In this document: positions 8,717 through 18,541 of the stretch, piece after piece
How positions within the stretch are numbered: position 1 is the stretch's first letter
Layout of the letters: each line of letters starts with the position of its first letter
Program-made: the position numbers and the translations under genes
Notes under the pieces: generated by a model
Told to the model about the DNA's origin: nothing
The model's input: the letters and a program-made list of their open reading frames with translations, nothing else
Databases searched by the model: none
Assembly: GCA_947591055.1 (NCBI GenBank)
Contig: CANQCW010000005.1
Span: 1-41,772 of the forward strand
Direction of reading: 5' to 3'
Origin: an uncultured Clostridia bacterium
GTDB lineage: Bacteria; Bacillota; Clostridia; TANB77; CAG-508
Length of the DNA: 41,772 bases

Positions 8717-10084
8717 TTACTCTACATTTAAAAATAATGCTATTCTAAAACCTATATTATTAGCTCCAACATTACTTTGACTTTTTCTTGTTATTGGAGA
8801 TTCTGAGCTAGATACTCCTCCTCTTATTGTGCATGCACTTGAAGAATTTGATGATGATTCAGTAGTCCACTCATACGTATTATACCCAAAATCATATATA
8901 TTGTTTATTGAATTACTTCCTGTTTTTGTTATTGCTGTGCCTGTTGCAGATTTTGTTAAATATTCTGTATTTTCTGTAGATTCTATAAATTTAAGTATTG
9001 TATCCCATGCATAACTTGAGCATAATCTACTTTTAAAGTTACTATTATTATTTGCATATCCTTCTGCTAGAGAAACTGCTTGATTTTTAGTTACATAGTT
9101 ATACACATTTAGTCCTTTTTTTACATTTACTTGCTCACTCGTTCCAGAGCTTGAAGATCTTGCACTTGTAGTTCCTGCTACATATCTTCCAATATAGAAT
9201 CCTCCATTTTCAATAGCACTTACTGCTTCAAAACTATTTTTTATTTCATAAAAATAATCATTAGTACTACCATTTTTTATTTTTATGCTTTCAGATTCTG
9301 CATCCCTTCCATTTTCTGTTTGTGTTCCAAATGTATGTCTACCAAATTCTATTGATACTTTTTTTCCTTTTTCTAGTTTAAAGTTTTGAACTGGTATCCA
9401 AACAAATTCATTTCCATTATTATCTGAAATTACTAATCCTTTAGATATTATTTGTTCATTTTCATTTTCTGATACTTTATACCCAACTGGTATTTTTGCT
9501 TTATTTCCATCTTTATCTTTATATGTTTTGTTAAAGTCTTTTACTTCTACTCCAATTTCAACACCTATTTCAGCTGTACTAAACTGTTCACTTAGCCTAT
9601 GATAAGTTTTTTCTTTATAACTAATTCCTTTTACATAATATATTGTTCTACTTTGTTCATTTATTATATAGACATCATTAGTACCTGAATATTTTACATC
9701 ACTACTACTTATGCTTTTATTTCCTGCACCATTATTTAATGTTTCCATATTGACAGATAACTTTTCATTTACACGATTAATATTAATAGCATAGTAAACA
9801 TCATTGTCATTTTCATTTTTTATCTTTTCTTCATTTTGTGTTTCTTCTAAAAAATCTAAATTTCCTTCATATTTTGGTCCAATTGTTCCAATATCCTTAT
9901 CAAAATATGCTATACTTATCGCTTCTCTTAAAATATCTATATCTTCCTTAAATCCAGAATATGTATCAAATTCTTTTATATTTGACATATTTACTAATAC
10001 TGGTACACTTATAATAGACAATACTGCTATAGTAATTACTAAAGCTATTAAAGTTATACCTTTTTCATTTTTTAACTTTTGCAT
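8717..10084 (-). CDS. Prepilin-like protein with C-terminal formylglycine-generating-enzyme/C-type-lectin-like domain
   Basis: EKGITLIALVITIAVLSIISVPVLVNMSN N-terminus; C-terminal NEFVWIPVQNF...GGFYIGRYVAG...NTYEWTTESSSNSSSACTIRGG...NIGFRIALFLN typical of the fold. Confidence 0.75.
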   Translation of the reverse strand: MQKLKNEKGITLIALVITIAVLSIISVPVLVNMSNIKEFDTYSGFKEDIDILREAISIAYFDKDIGTIGPKYEGNLDFLEETQNEEKIKNENDNDVYYAININRVNEKLSVNMETLNNGAGNKSISSSDVKYSGTNDVYIINEQSRTIYYVKGISYKEKTYHRLSEQFSTAEIGVEIGVEVKDFNKTYKDKDGNKAKIPVGYKVSENENEQIISKGLVISDNNGNEFVWIPVQNFKLEKGKKVSIEFGRHTFGTQTENGRDAESESIKIKNGSTNDYFYEIKNSFEAVSAIENGGFYIGRYVAGTTSARSSSSGTSEQVNVKKGLNVYNYVTKNQAVSLAEGYANNNSNFKSRLCSSYAWDTILKFIESTENTEYLTKSATGTAITKTGSNSINNIYDFGYNTYEWTTESSSNSSSACTIRGGVSSSESPITRKSQSNVGANNIGFRIALFLNVE

Positions 10085-10199
10085 TTTCTCATCCTTTACT
10101 AAAATTTTTCATTTGATTTTGATATTTTTATTTTATTACATTATATATTATTTTGCAATAAAAAAAAATAAAAATAGTAGTTTCTAAGCTACTATTTTT

Positions 10200-10481
10200 T
10201 TATCGTTCTTTTTCTTCTTTATTTATATCATATGAGTTTCTTTGTATTTTTTCTTTATTTTCTATTTTTGCTTGATTATTAAATCTTGCTGTAATATTTT
10301 TTTCCTTTTTAGGTTTTATCATATCAGTTGTTTTACAAGCAAGACCATCAGCAAAAGCTAATTGTTCTTTTAATTCATTTGATAGCTCTTCTTGTGGATT
10401 ATCTATGTCTGGAACATCAACTGAAGAAAGCATTTGTGAGAATCCAACTAATCCATTTTTTATTTTATCAAATAGTTTCAT
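10200..10481 (-). CDS. Hypothetical protein
   Basis: 93-aa ORF directly downstream of the M50 gene. Confidence 0.45.
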   Translation of the reverse strand: MKLFDKIKNGLVGFSQMLSSVDVPDIDNPQEELSNELKEQLAFADGLACKTTDMIKPKKEKNITARFNNQAKIENKEKIQRNSYDINKEEKER

Positions 10482-10537
10482 TTTTACTATCTTTTCTCTC
10501 CTTTTTAATTTTTTAAAGTTAGATAATTCATATTATA

Positions 10538-11206
10538 TCATATATTCTTGTATTTTTCAATAGTTTTGTAAATTTTTTCTTTACTGCCTATTTCTTTTTT
10601 ATTTTTGTATACAATAAACCATAAATAGACTACAATAATAAATATAGCAATATTTTTATAATATAATATTAAAATACTTGAAAGTGCAGTTATTATGTAT
10701 AAAGTTATTTCTGAAATAAGTTGTGTATATTTATAACTATTTCTTATTCCTAAAAGAATATGTGTTAGCTCTTTTATTACTCTCCCACCATCTAGCGGAT
10801 ATATCGGAAGCATATTAAAAATTGCAATTAATAAGTTCGCATATATTATATTTTCATAAATATTTTTTTCTAAATTAATTTTCTCATTTAAAATCAATGT
10901 AATTATAATGCAGATTATGTTTGTAATTGGGCCACCTAATGCCAGTACTATTTTCTTTATTGATAGCAAATTACCTTTTTTTAATTTTTTGTTAAAATCA
11001 TTACTTTTTGTTTTAAAATTTATTTTTAAGCCATATGGAAGAATTGTCATTTTTTCCGGTTTAAATCCTAAAAATAAGCCAAATATTAAATGTCCTAGTT
11101 CATGAATTAATGCAAAAAGCATTAATATACTATATATTTTAATATTTCTAGTAATTAAAAATATTAAAAAAAATAAAAATACTTTTAAATCAACCTTTAT
11201 TTGCAT
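10538..11206 (-). CDS. Site-2 protease family (M50) membrane metalloprotease, SpoIVFB-like
   Basis: LIHELGHLIFGLFLGF (HExxH) and NMLPIYPLDGGRVIKE; M23 SpoIVFA-like gene upstream. Confidence 0.88.
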   Translation of the reverse strand: MQIKVDLKVFLFFLIFLITRNIKIYSILMLFALIHELGHLIFGLFLGFKPEKMTILPYGLKINFKTKSNDFNKKLKKGNLLSIKKIVLALGGPITNIICIIITLILNEKINLEKNIYENIIYANLLIAIFNMLPIYPLDGGRVIKELTHILLGIRNSYKYTQLISEITLYIITALSSILILYYKNIAIFIIVVYLWFIVYKNKKEIGSKEKIYKTIEKYKNI

Positions 11207-11229
11207 TGTTTATTTAGCCTCTCTTGTAT

Positions 11230-12199
11230 CTATAAATCTAATATTTTTTGTGGGTCAACAGTTTTTCCATTTCTCCTAATTTCAAAATGTAAATGTGGGC
11301 CTGTTGTTCTTCCGAGTTGAGCCTACTTCTGCTATTTTTTGTCCTTGCTCTATATAATCTCCTTGATTTACAATTATTTGGCTGCAATGTGCATAAAGTG
11401 TTGTTATTTCTCCATTTGTTATTTGCAGATGATTGCCATAGTCCCCATAATTAGATACCAAATCAACTGTACCAGACATTGCTGCAACTATTTCTGTACC
11501 TGTATTTGCTCCAATATCAACTCCTGCATGATTTGCTGAAATTATTTCTGTTGGCTCTCTTGAGCCATATCCTGATGTTATATATCCCACTACTGGTTTT
11601 ATAAAGCTAGCCTGCTCTTTAATAAATATTATGTCTTGATCAGTTTCGCTTACTTCTATCTTTTCGTCTCCTCCACCTACTCCTCCATTTTCATTATTTT
11701 GCTGTGCTACATCTTCGCCATTGTTATCTTCTTTATTTTCACTAGATTGTTCTTCATTTGAAGTTGTATTTTCGGTATCTTGTTCTTTGTTTTCATCTGG
11801 ATTTTCAGCATTTTGCTCTTCATTTGATGCAGTTTCTTGTATTATATTTTCTTCTATGTTATTTTCTGTAATCTCATTTTCATTTTGCAAATCTTTATTT
11901 ATAGAATTTGATATATTTTTAATAAAATTATTTATTTGATTGAAAATTCCTCCGAAATCAGTATCTTCTGATAAAATAGGTCTAATTTTTTCAAGTGCTA
12001 AACTATTATTTTGATTTACAAAATAAAATACTCCAAATATACATATACTACACAATACTTGTATAAATATTTTACTTAATGTAGAAATTTTCCTTTCATT
12101 TTGTTTAGTATTTATATTACTTACTGGTATTCTGTTATTTCTTCTTGCAGATATTTCTTCTGCTCTTCTTATTCTATCTTCTTCACTTATTTTATCCAT
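11230..12199 (-). CDS. M23 peptidase-domain membrane protein (SpoIVFA-like), encoded with a +1 frameshift at CGGA (11314)
   Basis: ORF 11282..12199 ends AEVGSTRKNNRPTFTF*; skipping the C gives [33 protein letters not shown]. Length 970 = 3n+1. Confidence 0.9.
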
Positions 12200-12284
12200 A
12201 AATAAAAACTCCTCTTAAAGTTCTTTTTAAATATATGAACTATAAGACGAGTTTATAACCTTTATTTTATTTCAATACATATTT

Positions 12285-12479
12285 TTATACAATAAGCATT
12301 ATCAAACTTATACTCATTATAACTAATATTATTTTCAAAGCAACATTTACTCTTTTTACTCTTTTAAAGTCTTTCTTGAGTTTTACAATTTGCTTTTTTT
12401 CCTCTCTATCTTTGATATTTAATTCTTGTAATATATTCTCTGCTTCTTTAATTACAGACTTTTTTTCAAAATCTCCCAT
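12285..12479 (-). CDS. Hypothetical small membrane protein
   Basis: 64 aa, charged N-terminus and C-terminal TM helix NVALKIILVIMSISLIMLIV. Confidence 0.45.
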   Translation of the reverse strand: MGDFEKKSVIKEAENILQELNIKDREEKKQIVKLKKDFKRVKRVNVALKIILVIMSISLIMLIV

Positions 12480-12556
12480 AAGCTTTCTCCTCTATACAAA
12501 TAATCTTTATTTACTAACAATTATTTCCACTTATGAAAGGTTTATACAATTAAATT

Positions 12557-12718
12557 TTAATCTACTAATTTTGTTATAACTTTTTTGCCATCTATTCCTG
12601 TAATTATAATATTTTTTTGTTTTAAATCCTCTGATGCATCTTCTGATTTTCCATTAAAAATCAATTCATCTTTATCATAAACATCTATTTCTAATAAGTT
12701 AAATTCACTTATTTTCAT
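12557..12718 (-). CDS. Hypothetical 53-aa protein downstream of ftsZ
   Basis: MKISEFNLLEIDVYDKDELIFNGKSEDASEDLKQKNIIITGIDGKKVITKLVD with upstream SD ACGGAGAAA; below the ORF-track length cutoff. Confidence 0.55.
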   Translation of the reverse strand: MKISEFNLLEIDVYDKDELIFNGKSEDASEDLKQKNIIITGIDGKKVITKLVD

Positions 12719-12774
12719 ATTTTTTCTCCGTTAGACTTTTTTGTTTGCTAAAAAAGCGATTTTACTCTACTTAT

Positions 12775-13758
12775 TTAGTCCTTTTTTTCTTGTTTTTCTT
12801 CAACACCTGTTGCTACTATTGTAACTACAACTTTATCTCCTAAGCTTTCATCTATAACTGTTCCAAATATTACATTTGCATCTGGGTTTACTCTTTCAGC
12901 AATTATTTCAGCACTTCTATTTATTTCATCTAGTCCAATATCCTCACTGCCTTTGATGTTAAATATTACACCTTTTGCATCATCTATTGCATTTTGTGTT
13001 AATGGATTATTTAATGCACTATTTGTTGCATCAATTATCTTGTTTTCTCCATCTGCTTCTCCAATTCCCATATATGCATAACCTTCATAACTTAATGTTG
13101 TTTTTACATCAGCAAAGTCAACATTAATTGTTCCTACTGTATTTATTAAATCTGTAACTGATTGGATTCCTTGTCTTAATATATCATCAGTCATTTTAAA
13201 AGCATCTAAAATAGAAACATTTTTTTCAGTGTTTGCTAATAATTTATCATTAGAAATTACTATTAGAGAATTAACATTTGGTTTTAGTTTTTCTATACCC
13301 ATATTAGCTCTAACAGTTCTTAATTTTCCTTCAAAAGTAAATGGTGTTGTTACTATTCCAATAGTTAAAATTCCTCTTTTTCTTGCTTGTTCAGCAATTA
13401 TAGGAATTGCACCTGTGCCTGTTCCTCCACCCATACCAGCTGTAATAAACAATAAATCTGTATCTTCTAAGATTTTGTCTATTTCTTCAATACTTTCTTT
13501 TGCTGCTTTTTCTCCTACTTCTGGGTCTGCACCAGCTCCTAATCCTCTTGTTACTTCTTTTCCTATTTGTAATGTTTTACAGCCATATGTGTTTGCTCTA
13601 TCTAATACATTTTTTTCGGTATTAATAAGTACATATTCTGCGCCTTCTATTTTTGAATTTATCATTTGATTAACGGCATTATTTCCTCCACCGCCTATTC
13701 CTAATACTTTAATCTTTATCAAGTCTTTTGTTTTTATTGGCTGCATTTGGTCTATCAC
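12775..13758 (-). CDS. ftsZ: Cell division protein FtsZ (short, no C-terminal tail seen)
   Basis: IKVLGIGGGGNNAVNQMI, FITAGMGGGTGTGAIPIIAE, GTINVDFADVKT; ends VVVTIVATGVEEKQEKKD. Confidence 0.97.
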   Translation of the reverse strand: MIDQMQPIKTKDLIKIKVLGIGGGGNNAVNQMINSKIEGAEYVLINTEKNVLDRANTYGCKTLQIGKEVTRGLGAGADPEVGEKAAKESIEEIDKILEDTDLLFITAGMGGGTGTGAIPIIAEQARKRGILTIGIVTTPFTFEGKLRTVRANMGIEKLKPNVNSLIVISNDKLLANTEKNVSILDAFKMTDDILRQGIQSVTDLINTVGTINVDFADVKTTLSYEGYAYMGIGEADGENKIIDATNSALNNPLTQNAIDDAKGVIFNIKGSEDIGLDEINRSAEIIAERVNPDANVIFGTVIDESLGDKVVVTIVATGVEEKQEKKD

Positions 13759-13910
13759 TTTTTTTCCTCCATTTCATTTATCATTACTAATGTATTATAC
13801 TATAAAATTCCCATTTTTCAAGTATTTTTTACAAAATTCTTGACTTATATCTTCTACTTTTTTCTTTATTAAAATTTTTATAATATTAATTAATCAATTT
13901 TTTGCAATAA

Positions 13911-13958
13911 AAAACCTCTTATATTTATTACTTTTTAATAAATATATCGAGGTCTTTT
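13911..13958. terminator. Bidirectional hairpin with T-tract upstream of ftsZ
   Basis: aacctcttatatttattactttttaataaatatatcgaggtctttttt. Confidence 0.5.
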
Positions 13959-14008
13959 TTATCTATATGCATTTAAATATATTTTTCTTTAATTAAAAAA
14001 ATTATTGT

Positions 14009-14037
14009 TTGACAAAATTAAATAATCTGTGTATAAT
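14009..14037 (+). promoter_or_regulatory. Consensus promoter for plus-strand sRNA
   Basis: TTGACA (14009-14014), 17-nt spacer, TATAAT (14032-14037). Confidence 0.8.
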
Positions 14038-14043
14038 AATGTT

Positions 14044-14132
14044 AAGAAATGAGAAACACAAAGTGTGTTGCCCAAAAAAGGATTAAATATAACCATTCTT
14101 CAGTGCAAAAGCAGAATGGTTATGTTTTTATT
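14044..14132 (+). ncRNA. Putative antitoxin-like small RNA (about 90 nt)
   Basis: Starts after the consensus promoter; hairpin AACACAaagTGTGTT; terminator stem ATAACCATTCT/AGAATGGTTAT (14089-14099/14113-14123) with T-tract; no ORF. Confidence 0.65.
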
Positions 14133-14238
14133 TGCACCAAATTACTACCAAAGTAATAATCAAGGCAATTGCTATGATTGTAATTGCTACTAATCCAAAG
14201 AATAGTAGATAAATTATTTGTAATAATATTGTTTCCAT
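14128..14238 (-). CDS. Putative type I toxin-like hydrophobic peptide (36 aa)
   Basis: METILLQIIYLLFFGLVAITIIAIALIITLVVIWCK; SD GAGGTGGT; convergent with the sRNA. Confidence 0.6.
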   Translation of the reverse strand: METILLQIIYLLFFGLVAITIIAIALIITLVVIWCK

Positions 14239-14402
14239 AGCACCACCTCGCTTTCTCACAGCTAAACTGTGTTGTATGTAAGGTGGCAACGCACTCTGCT
14301 TATTCTCATTCCTTATGTTTTATACTATATAACATTAGTTTGTAAAAATCAAGTAAAAAACCAATTTTTTACATTTTTTTTGCATTTATAATCTAAAAAT
14401 CT

Positions 14403-15224
14403 CTATGCACTTTTTAATTCTAATCTTATTTTATCACCAATCATTGCAATAAACTCGCTATTTGTTGGCTTTCCTTTATCTGCTGAAATAGTATAACCAA
14501 ATATACTCTCTACTGTTTTTGCATCTCCTCTACCCCACGCTACTTCTATTGCATGACGAATTGCACGTTCTACTCTTGATGGAGTTGTATTATATTTAGA
14601 TGCTATTTCCGGATAAAGTTCTTTTGTTATTTGATTAATAACATTTATATTATTTACTACCATAATAATTGCTTCCCTTAAGAATTGATAACCTTTTATA
14701 TGAGCAGGTACTCCTACTTCGTGAATTACATTAGTTACCAATGCTTCTAGATTTTCTTTTTCATCTTTTTTAGTAACTTGTATATATTGTGATTTCAACT
14801 CTCTAGAGCTAGTCATCTCTTTTTTTAGTTCTTCTGGATTATAATTCTTTATTTCTTTTATTCTATCTATTAATACTGATATATCAAACGGCTTTACTAT
14901 ATAATAATCTGCTCCAAGTGCAATAGCCTTTTGAGTAATCTTATCTTGTCCTACTGCTGAGACCATTATATATATTGGAACTTTGCCTAATGATATCTTG
15001 CTTAATCTTTCAAGAACTCCAAGCCCATCTAAATGTGGCATTATAACATCTAATAATACTACATCAGGTTTAGTTTGAATTATCTGGTCATAAGCTTCTT
15101 CTCCATCGCTTACAAATCCTATAACTTCTAAATCACTATCATTATTTAAATAATTTTTTAATGTATTTCCAAACTCATAATTATCATCTGCAATTAAAAC
15201 TCTAATTTTATCACTCATATTCAC
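14403..15224 (-). CDS. spo0A: Sporulation response regulator Spo0A
   Basis: Receiver domain [16 protein letters not shown]...[18 protein letters not shown] and C-terminal [22 protein letters not shown]. Confidence 0.97.
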   Translation of the reverse strand: MNMSDKIRVLIADDNYEFGNTLKNYLNNDSDLEVIGFVSDGEEAYDQIIQTKPDVVLLDVIMPHLDGLGVLERLSKISLGKVPIYIMVSAVGQDKITQKAIALGADYYIVKPFDISVLIDRIKEIKNYNPEELKKEMTSSRELKSQYIQVTKKDEKENLEALVTNVIHEVGVPAHIKGYQFLREAIIMVVNNINVINQITKELYPEIASKYNTTPSRVERAIRHAIEVAWGRGDAKTVESIFGYTISADKGKPTNSEFIAMIGDKIRLELKSA

Positions 15225-15394
15225 TTTTGTTTCCCCCTAAAAAATATTTTTGTTTTGTAAAATTTTACCACTTCATTATATATTTTTTTATTTAAGAATA
15301 CAAGTGATTTTTCTAAATTTTTCCAACTTTCTTTTAAAAGCTTGATTTTAGTGCAAAAAATCGCATAATTTTTTTCGACTTTATTTTTAATTTT

Positions 15395-16000
15395 TTATAA
15401 ATTTTCTTCTTGTATGTATATATTTTCCCCAGTTATAACGCAGTTTTCCACTATTTTTATATTATTTAATAATTTTTCCTTACTTTGATACTCTGATTCA
15501 AGTTCTAATTCTACATAATTATCATAGTTTGTATTTTTTATATTTATATTTAACTTTTTACACCAGTAAATTACATCTTTTTGACTGTCATATTCTACCT
15601 TTATTTTATATCTAAGTCCTTTTACTTTATTTACTATCTCTGCTTTGTCTATTGCGTTATTAGTAGCTTCCATATAACTTCTTACTAACCCACCTGTTCC
15701 AAGCAATATTCCACCAAAATATCTTGTAACTACTACTAATACATTTTGCAAATTTCTCTTTTTTATTATATCTAGCATTGGCGTTCCTGCTGTTTTACTA
15801 GGCTCTCCATCATCACTACATTTTTCAAAATTTTCTACAACATAAGCATAGCAATTGTGTTTAGCATCATAATATTTTTTACTTATTTCTTTGATTTTTT
15901 CTTCCGCTTCCTCTTTAGTTTCTACTGGAAATACACTTGCTATAAACTTTGATTTTTTTACAGTTATTTCAGCATAAACATCACTACTAATTGTTCTCAA
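15395..16000 (-). CDS. YigZ/IMPACT family protein
   Basis: KKSKFIASVFPV, AKHNCYAYVV, DDGEPSKTAGTPML, VTRYFGGILLGTGGLVRSY. Confidence 0.93.
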   Translation of the reverse strand: MRTISSDVYAEITVKKSKFIASVFPVETKEEAEEKIKEISKKYYDAKHNCYAYVVENFEKCSDDGEPSKTAGTPMLDIIKKRNLQNVLVVVTRYFGGILLGTGGLVRSYMEATNNAIDKAEIVNKVKGLRYKIKVEYDSQKDVIYWCKKLNINIKNTNYDNYVELELESEYQSKEKLLNNIKIVENCVITGENIYIQEENL

Positions 16001-16072
16001 TTTTATCTCCTCTTATCTTTTCTTGAATCACCATTTTGTACTATTAAATAACAAGCATTTCATAATAAACTT

Positions 16073-17281
16073 TTAGTTAAGCCCTGAAGTATATCCTGTA
16101 GAATATGCTATTTGTAAGTTAAATCCTCCAGTATAAGCATCTACATCTATTATTTCTCCTGCAAAAAATAACCCATTTACAATTTTAGATTCCATAGTTT
16201 TTGGATTTATTTCCTTAATATTTATTCCTCCCTTTGTAACGATGGCTTCTTTTATGTCTCCAAATCCTCCAATTTCTATTTCAAAACATTTAAGTATTTT
16301 TTCTAATCTTGTTCTTTCTTCTTTTGTTATTTCATTTATTTTTTTGTTTTCATTAATTTTGCTAAGCTCTATTACAACCGGAATTAATTTTTGTGGTAAT
16401 AAATCATTTAAACTATTTTTTATATCTTTATTTTTTTGTTTTTCAAAGTCTCTTAAAATTCTAGCATCTAATTTTTCTTGTGATAGTGCTGGTTTTAAAT
16501 CTAATATTACTTTTACATTTTGAAAGTCATCTTTTCTTAAATGTGCTGATGCACTTAATATTATAGGACCAGATACTCCAAAATGAGTAAACAACATTTC
16601 TCCAAAATCTTCATAAATTATTTTATCATTTTCAACTAATTTCATAGAAACATTTTTTAAACTTAATCCTTGAAGTCTTTTACAAATATTTAATGAATTA
16701 TTTTTTGCCTTAAGCGCAACTAAAGATGGTCTAATTTCTGTTACAGTATGACCTAATTTTTTTGCAATTTTATATCCATCACCGTTTGAGCCTGTTGTAG
16801 GATAGCTCATACCTCCTGTAGCCAATATTACTTTATCAGCATCAATAACTTCTTTATCAGTTTTTACACCTATTGCTTTATTATTCTTTATAATAATTTC
16901 CTTTGCTTGACAATTTGTAATTATAGTTACACCTTTTAATTTTTTTATCAAAGCATCTAGCACTGTATATGAGCTATCACTTACTGGAAATACTCTATTT
17001 CCTCTTTCTACCTTTGTTGGAATATCAAGTAATTTTATAATATCTTCATTATTAAAATTTTGAAAAGCACTATATAAAAACTTTCCATTACCAGGAATAT
17101 TTTTATAAAAATCAGATATATCTACTGCATTTGTAATGTTACATCTGCCTTTTCCTGTTATCAAAAGTTTTTTTCCTAAACTATTCATTTTTTCAATTAA
17201 TACAACTTGATTTTTTCCTTTATTAGCACTTATGGCGGCAAGCATTCCTGCTGGACCGCCACCTATAACTACCACTTTCAT
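16073..17281 (-). CDS. NAD(P)/FAD-dependent oxidoreductase, HI0933 family
   Basis: VVIGGGPAGMLAAISANKG, GKKLLITGKGRCNITN, LATGGMSYPTTGSNGDGYKIAKKLGH. Confidence 0.93.
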   Translation of the reverse strand: MKVVVIGGGPAGMLAAISANKGKNQVVLIEKMNSLGKKLLITGKGRCNITNAVDISDFYKNIPGNGKFLYSAFQNFNNEDIIKLLDIPTKVERGNRVFPVSDSSYTVLDALIKKLKGVTIITNCQAKEIIIKNNKAIGVKTDKEVIDADKVILATGGMSYPTTGSNGDGYKIAKKLGHTVTEIRPSLVALKAKNNSLNICKRLQGLSLKNVSMKLVENDKIIYEDFGEMLFTHFGVSGPIILSASAHLRKDDFQNVKVILDLKPALSQEKLDARILRDFEKQKNKDIKNSLNDLLPQKLIPVVIELSKINENKKINEITKEERTRLEKILKCFEIEIGGFGDIKEAIVTKGGINIKEINPKTMESKIVNGLFFAGEIIDVDAYTGGFNLQIAYSTGYTSGLN

Positions 17282-17284
17282 TTT

Positions 17285-18523
17285 TTAATCCTTTTTTAAC
17301 TTTTCTACTGCTTTCATTAATCCTAATTTTCCATATTCATATGTAAGTCCACCTTGTTGAAATGCCATATATGGCTCTCTTAATGGTCCATCACAACTTA
17401 GCTCTATTGATGAGCCTTGTGTAAATGCTCCTGCTGCCATTATAACTTGGTCAACATATCCTGGCATATCTCCTGGAATCGGGCTTGAGTTTGAATCAAT
17501 TGGAGAACCTTCTTGAATTCCTTGACAATATTTTATTAATTTTTCTCTGTTATTAAATTCTATTGTTTGAACTATATCAGTTCTTGGTTCATCCCATTTA
17601 GGAGTGGTTTTATATCCTAAATTCTCCATTACTTTACTTGTAAGTATTGCTGTTTTTAAACTACTTGCAACTACACTTGGAGCAAAGAACAAGCCTTGCA
17701 GTATAAGTTTATTCATACCTAAAGTTGGACCAACTTCTTTGCCTTCCCCTGGAAGTGTCAACCTTTCTGCAACTAATTTTATTAGTTCTTTTTTACCTAC
17801 AACGTAAGCTCCATTTGGAGCAATTCCACCACCTAAATTTTTTATAAGTGAACCAACTAAAATATCTGCTCCTAAATTACTTGGCTCTATTACATTAGTA
17901 AATTCTCCATAACAATTATCTATCATTATAATAACATCTTTGTCTACTTTTCTAATAGTTTTAATAACTTTTTCTATTTTATCAAGAGTTATGCTTTTTC
18001 TTGTACTATATCCTCTTGAACGTTGAATTTCTATTAATTTAATTTTTTCTTGTGATAATTTACCTTCTATTTTTTCATAGTCAAAATCATCATTAACCAA
18101 ATCTATTTGCTCATAATTTATACCAAATGATTTTAATGAGCTAGGATTTTCTTTAATTCCTATTACTTCATCTAAAGTGTCATAAGGCTTTCCGGAAATA
18201 GATAAAAATACATCTCCCGGTCTTAAAAGTGCAAATAATGTTACAGTTAATGCATGTGAGCCAGATACAAATTGTCCTCTAACTAAGCTATCTTCTGTAC
18301 CAAATATTTGGCTATATATTTTTTCTATGACTTCTCTACCTAAGTCATCATAACCATATCCTGTTGTTTGGTTAAAATGTACCTCTGATAAATTATTATC
18401 TTTAAAAGCTTGCAAAACTTTAATAGAATTTACTTCACAAATTTTATCTACTTTTTCTAATTCTTCTTTAACTTCTTTTTCTGAATTATTTACTAATTCA
18501 ATTATTTCATCTTTTACAAACAT
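17285..18523 (-). CDS. Methionine gamma-lyase/aluminium resistance family PLP-dependent protein
   Basis: FNQTTGYGYDDLGREVIEKIYSQIFG, VRGQFVSGSHALTVTLFALLRPGD, VGSLIKNLGGGIAPNGAYVVG. Confidence 0.93.
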   Translation of the reverse strand: MFVKDEIIELVNNSEKEVKEELEKVDKICEVNSIKVLQAFKDNNLSEVHFNQTTGYGYDDLGREVIEKIYSQIFGTEDSLVRGQFVSGSHALTVTLFALLRPGDVFLSISGKPYDTLDEVIGIKENPSSLKSFGINYEQIDLVNDDFDYEKIEGKLSQEKIKLIEIQRSRGYSTRKSITLDKIEKVIKTIRKVDKDVIIMIDNCYGEFTNVIEPSNLGADILVGSLIKNLGGGIAPNGAYVVGKKELIKLVAERLTLPGEGKEVGPTLGMNKLILQGLFFAPSVVASSLKTAILTSKVMENLGYKTTPKWDEPRTDIVQTIEFNNREKLIKYCQGIQEGSPIDSNSSPIPGDMPGYVDQVIMAAGAFTQGSSIELSCDGPLREPYMAFQQGGLTYEYGKLGLMKAVEKLKKD

Positions 18524-18541
18524 AATTTTCTCCGATTAAAT

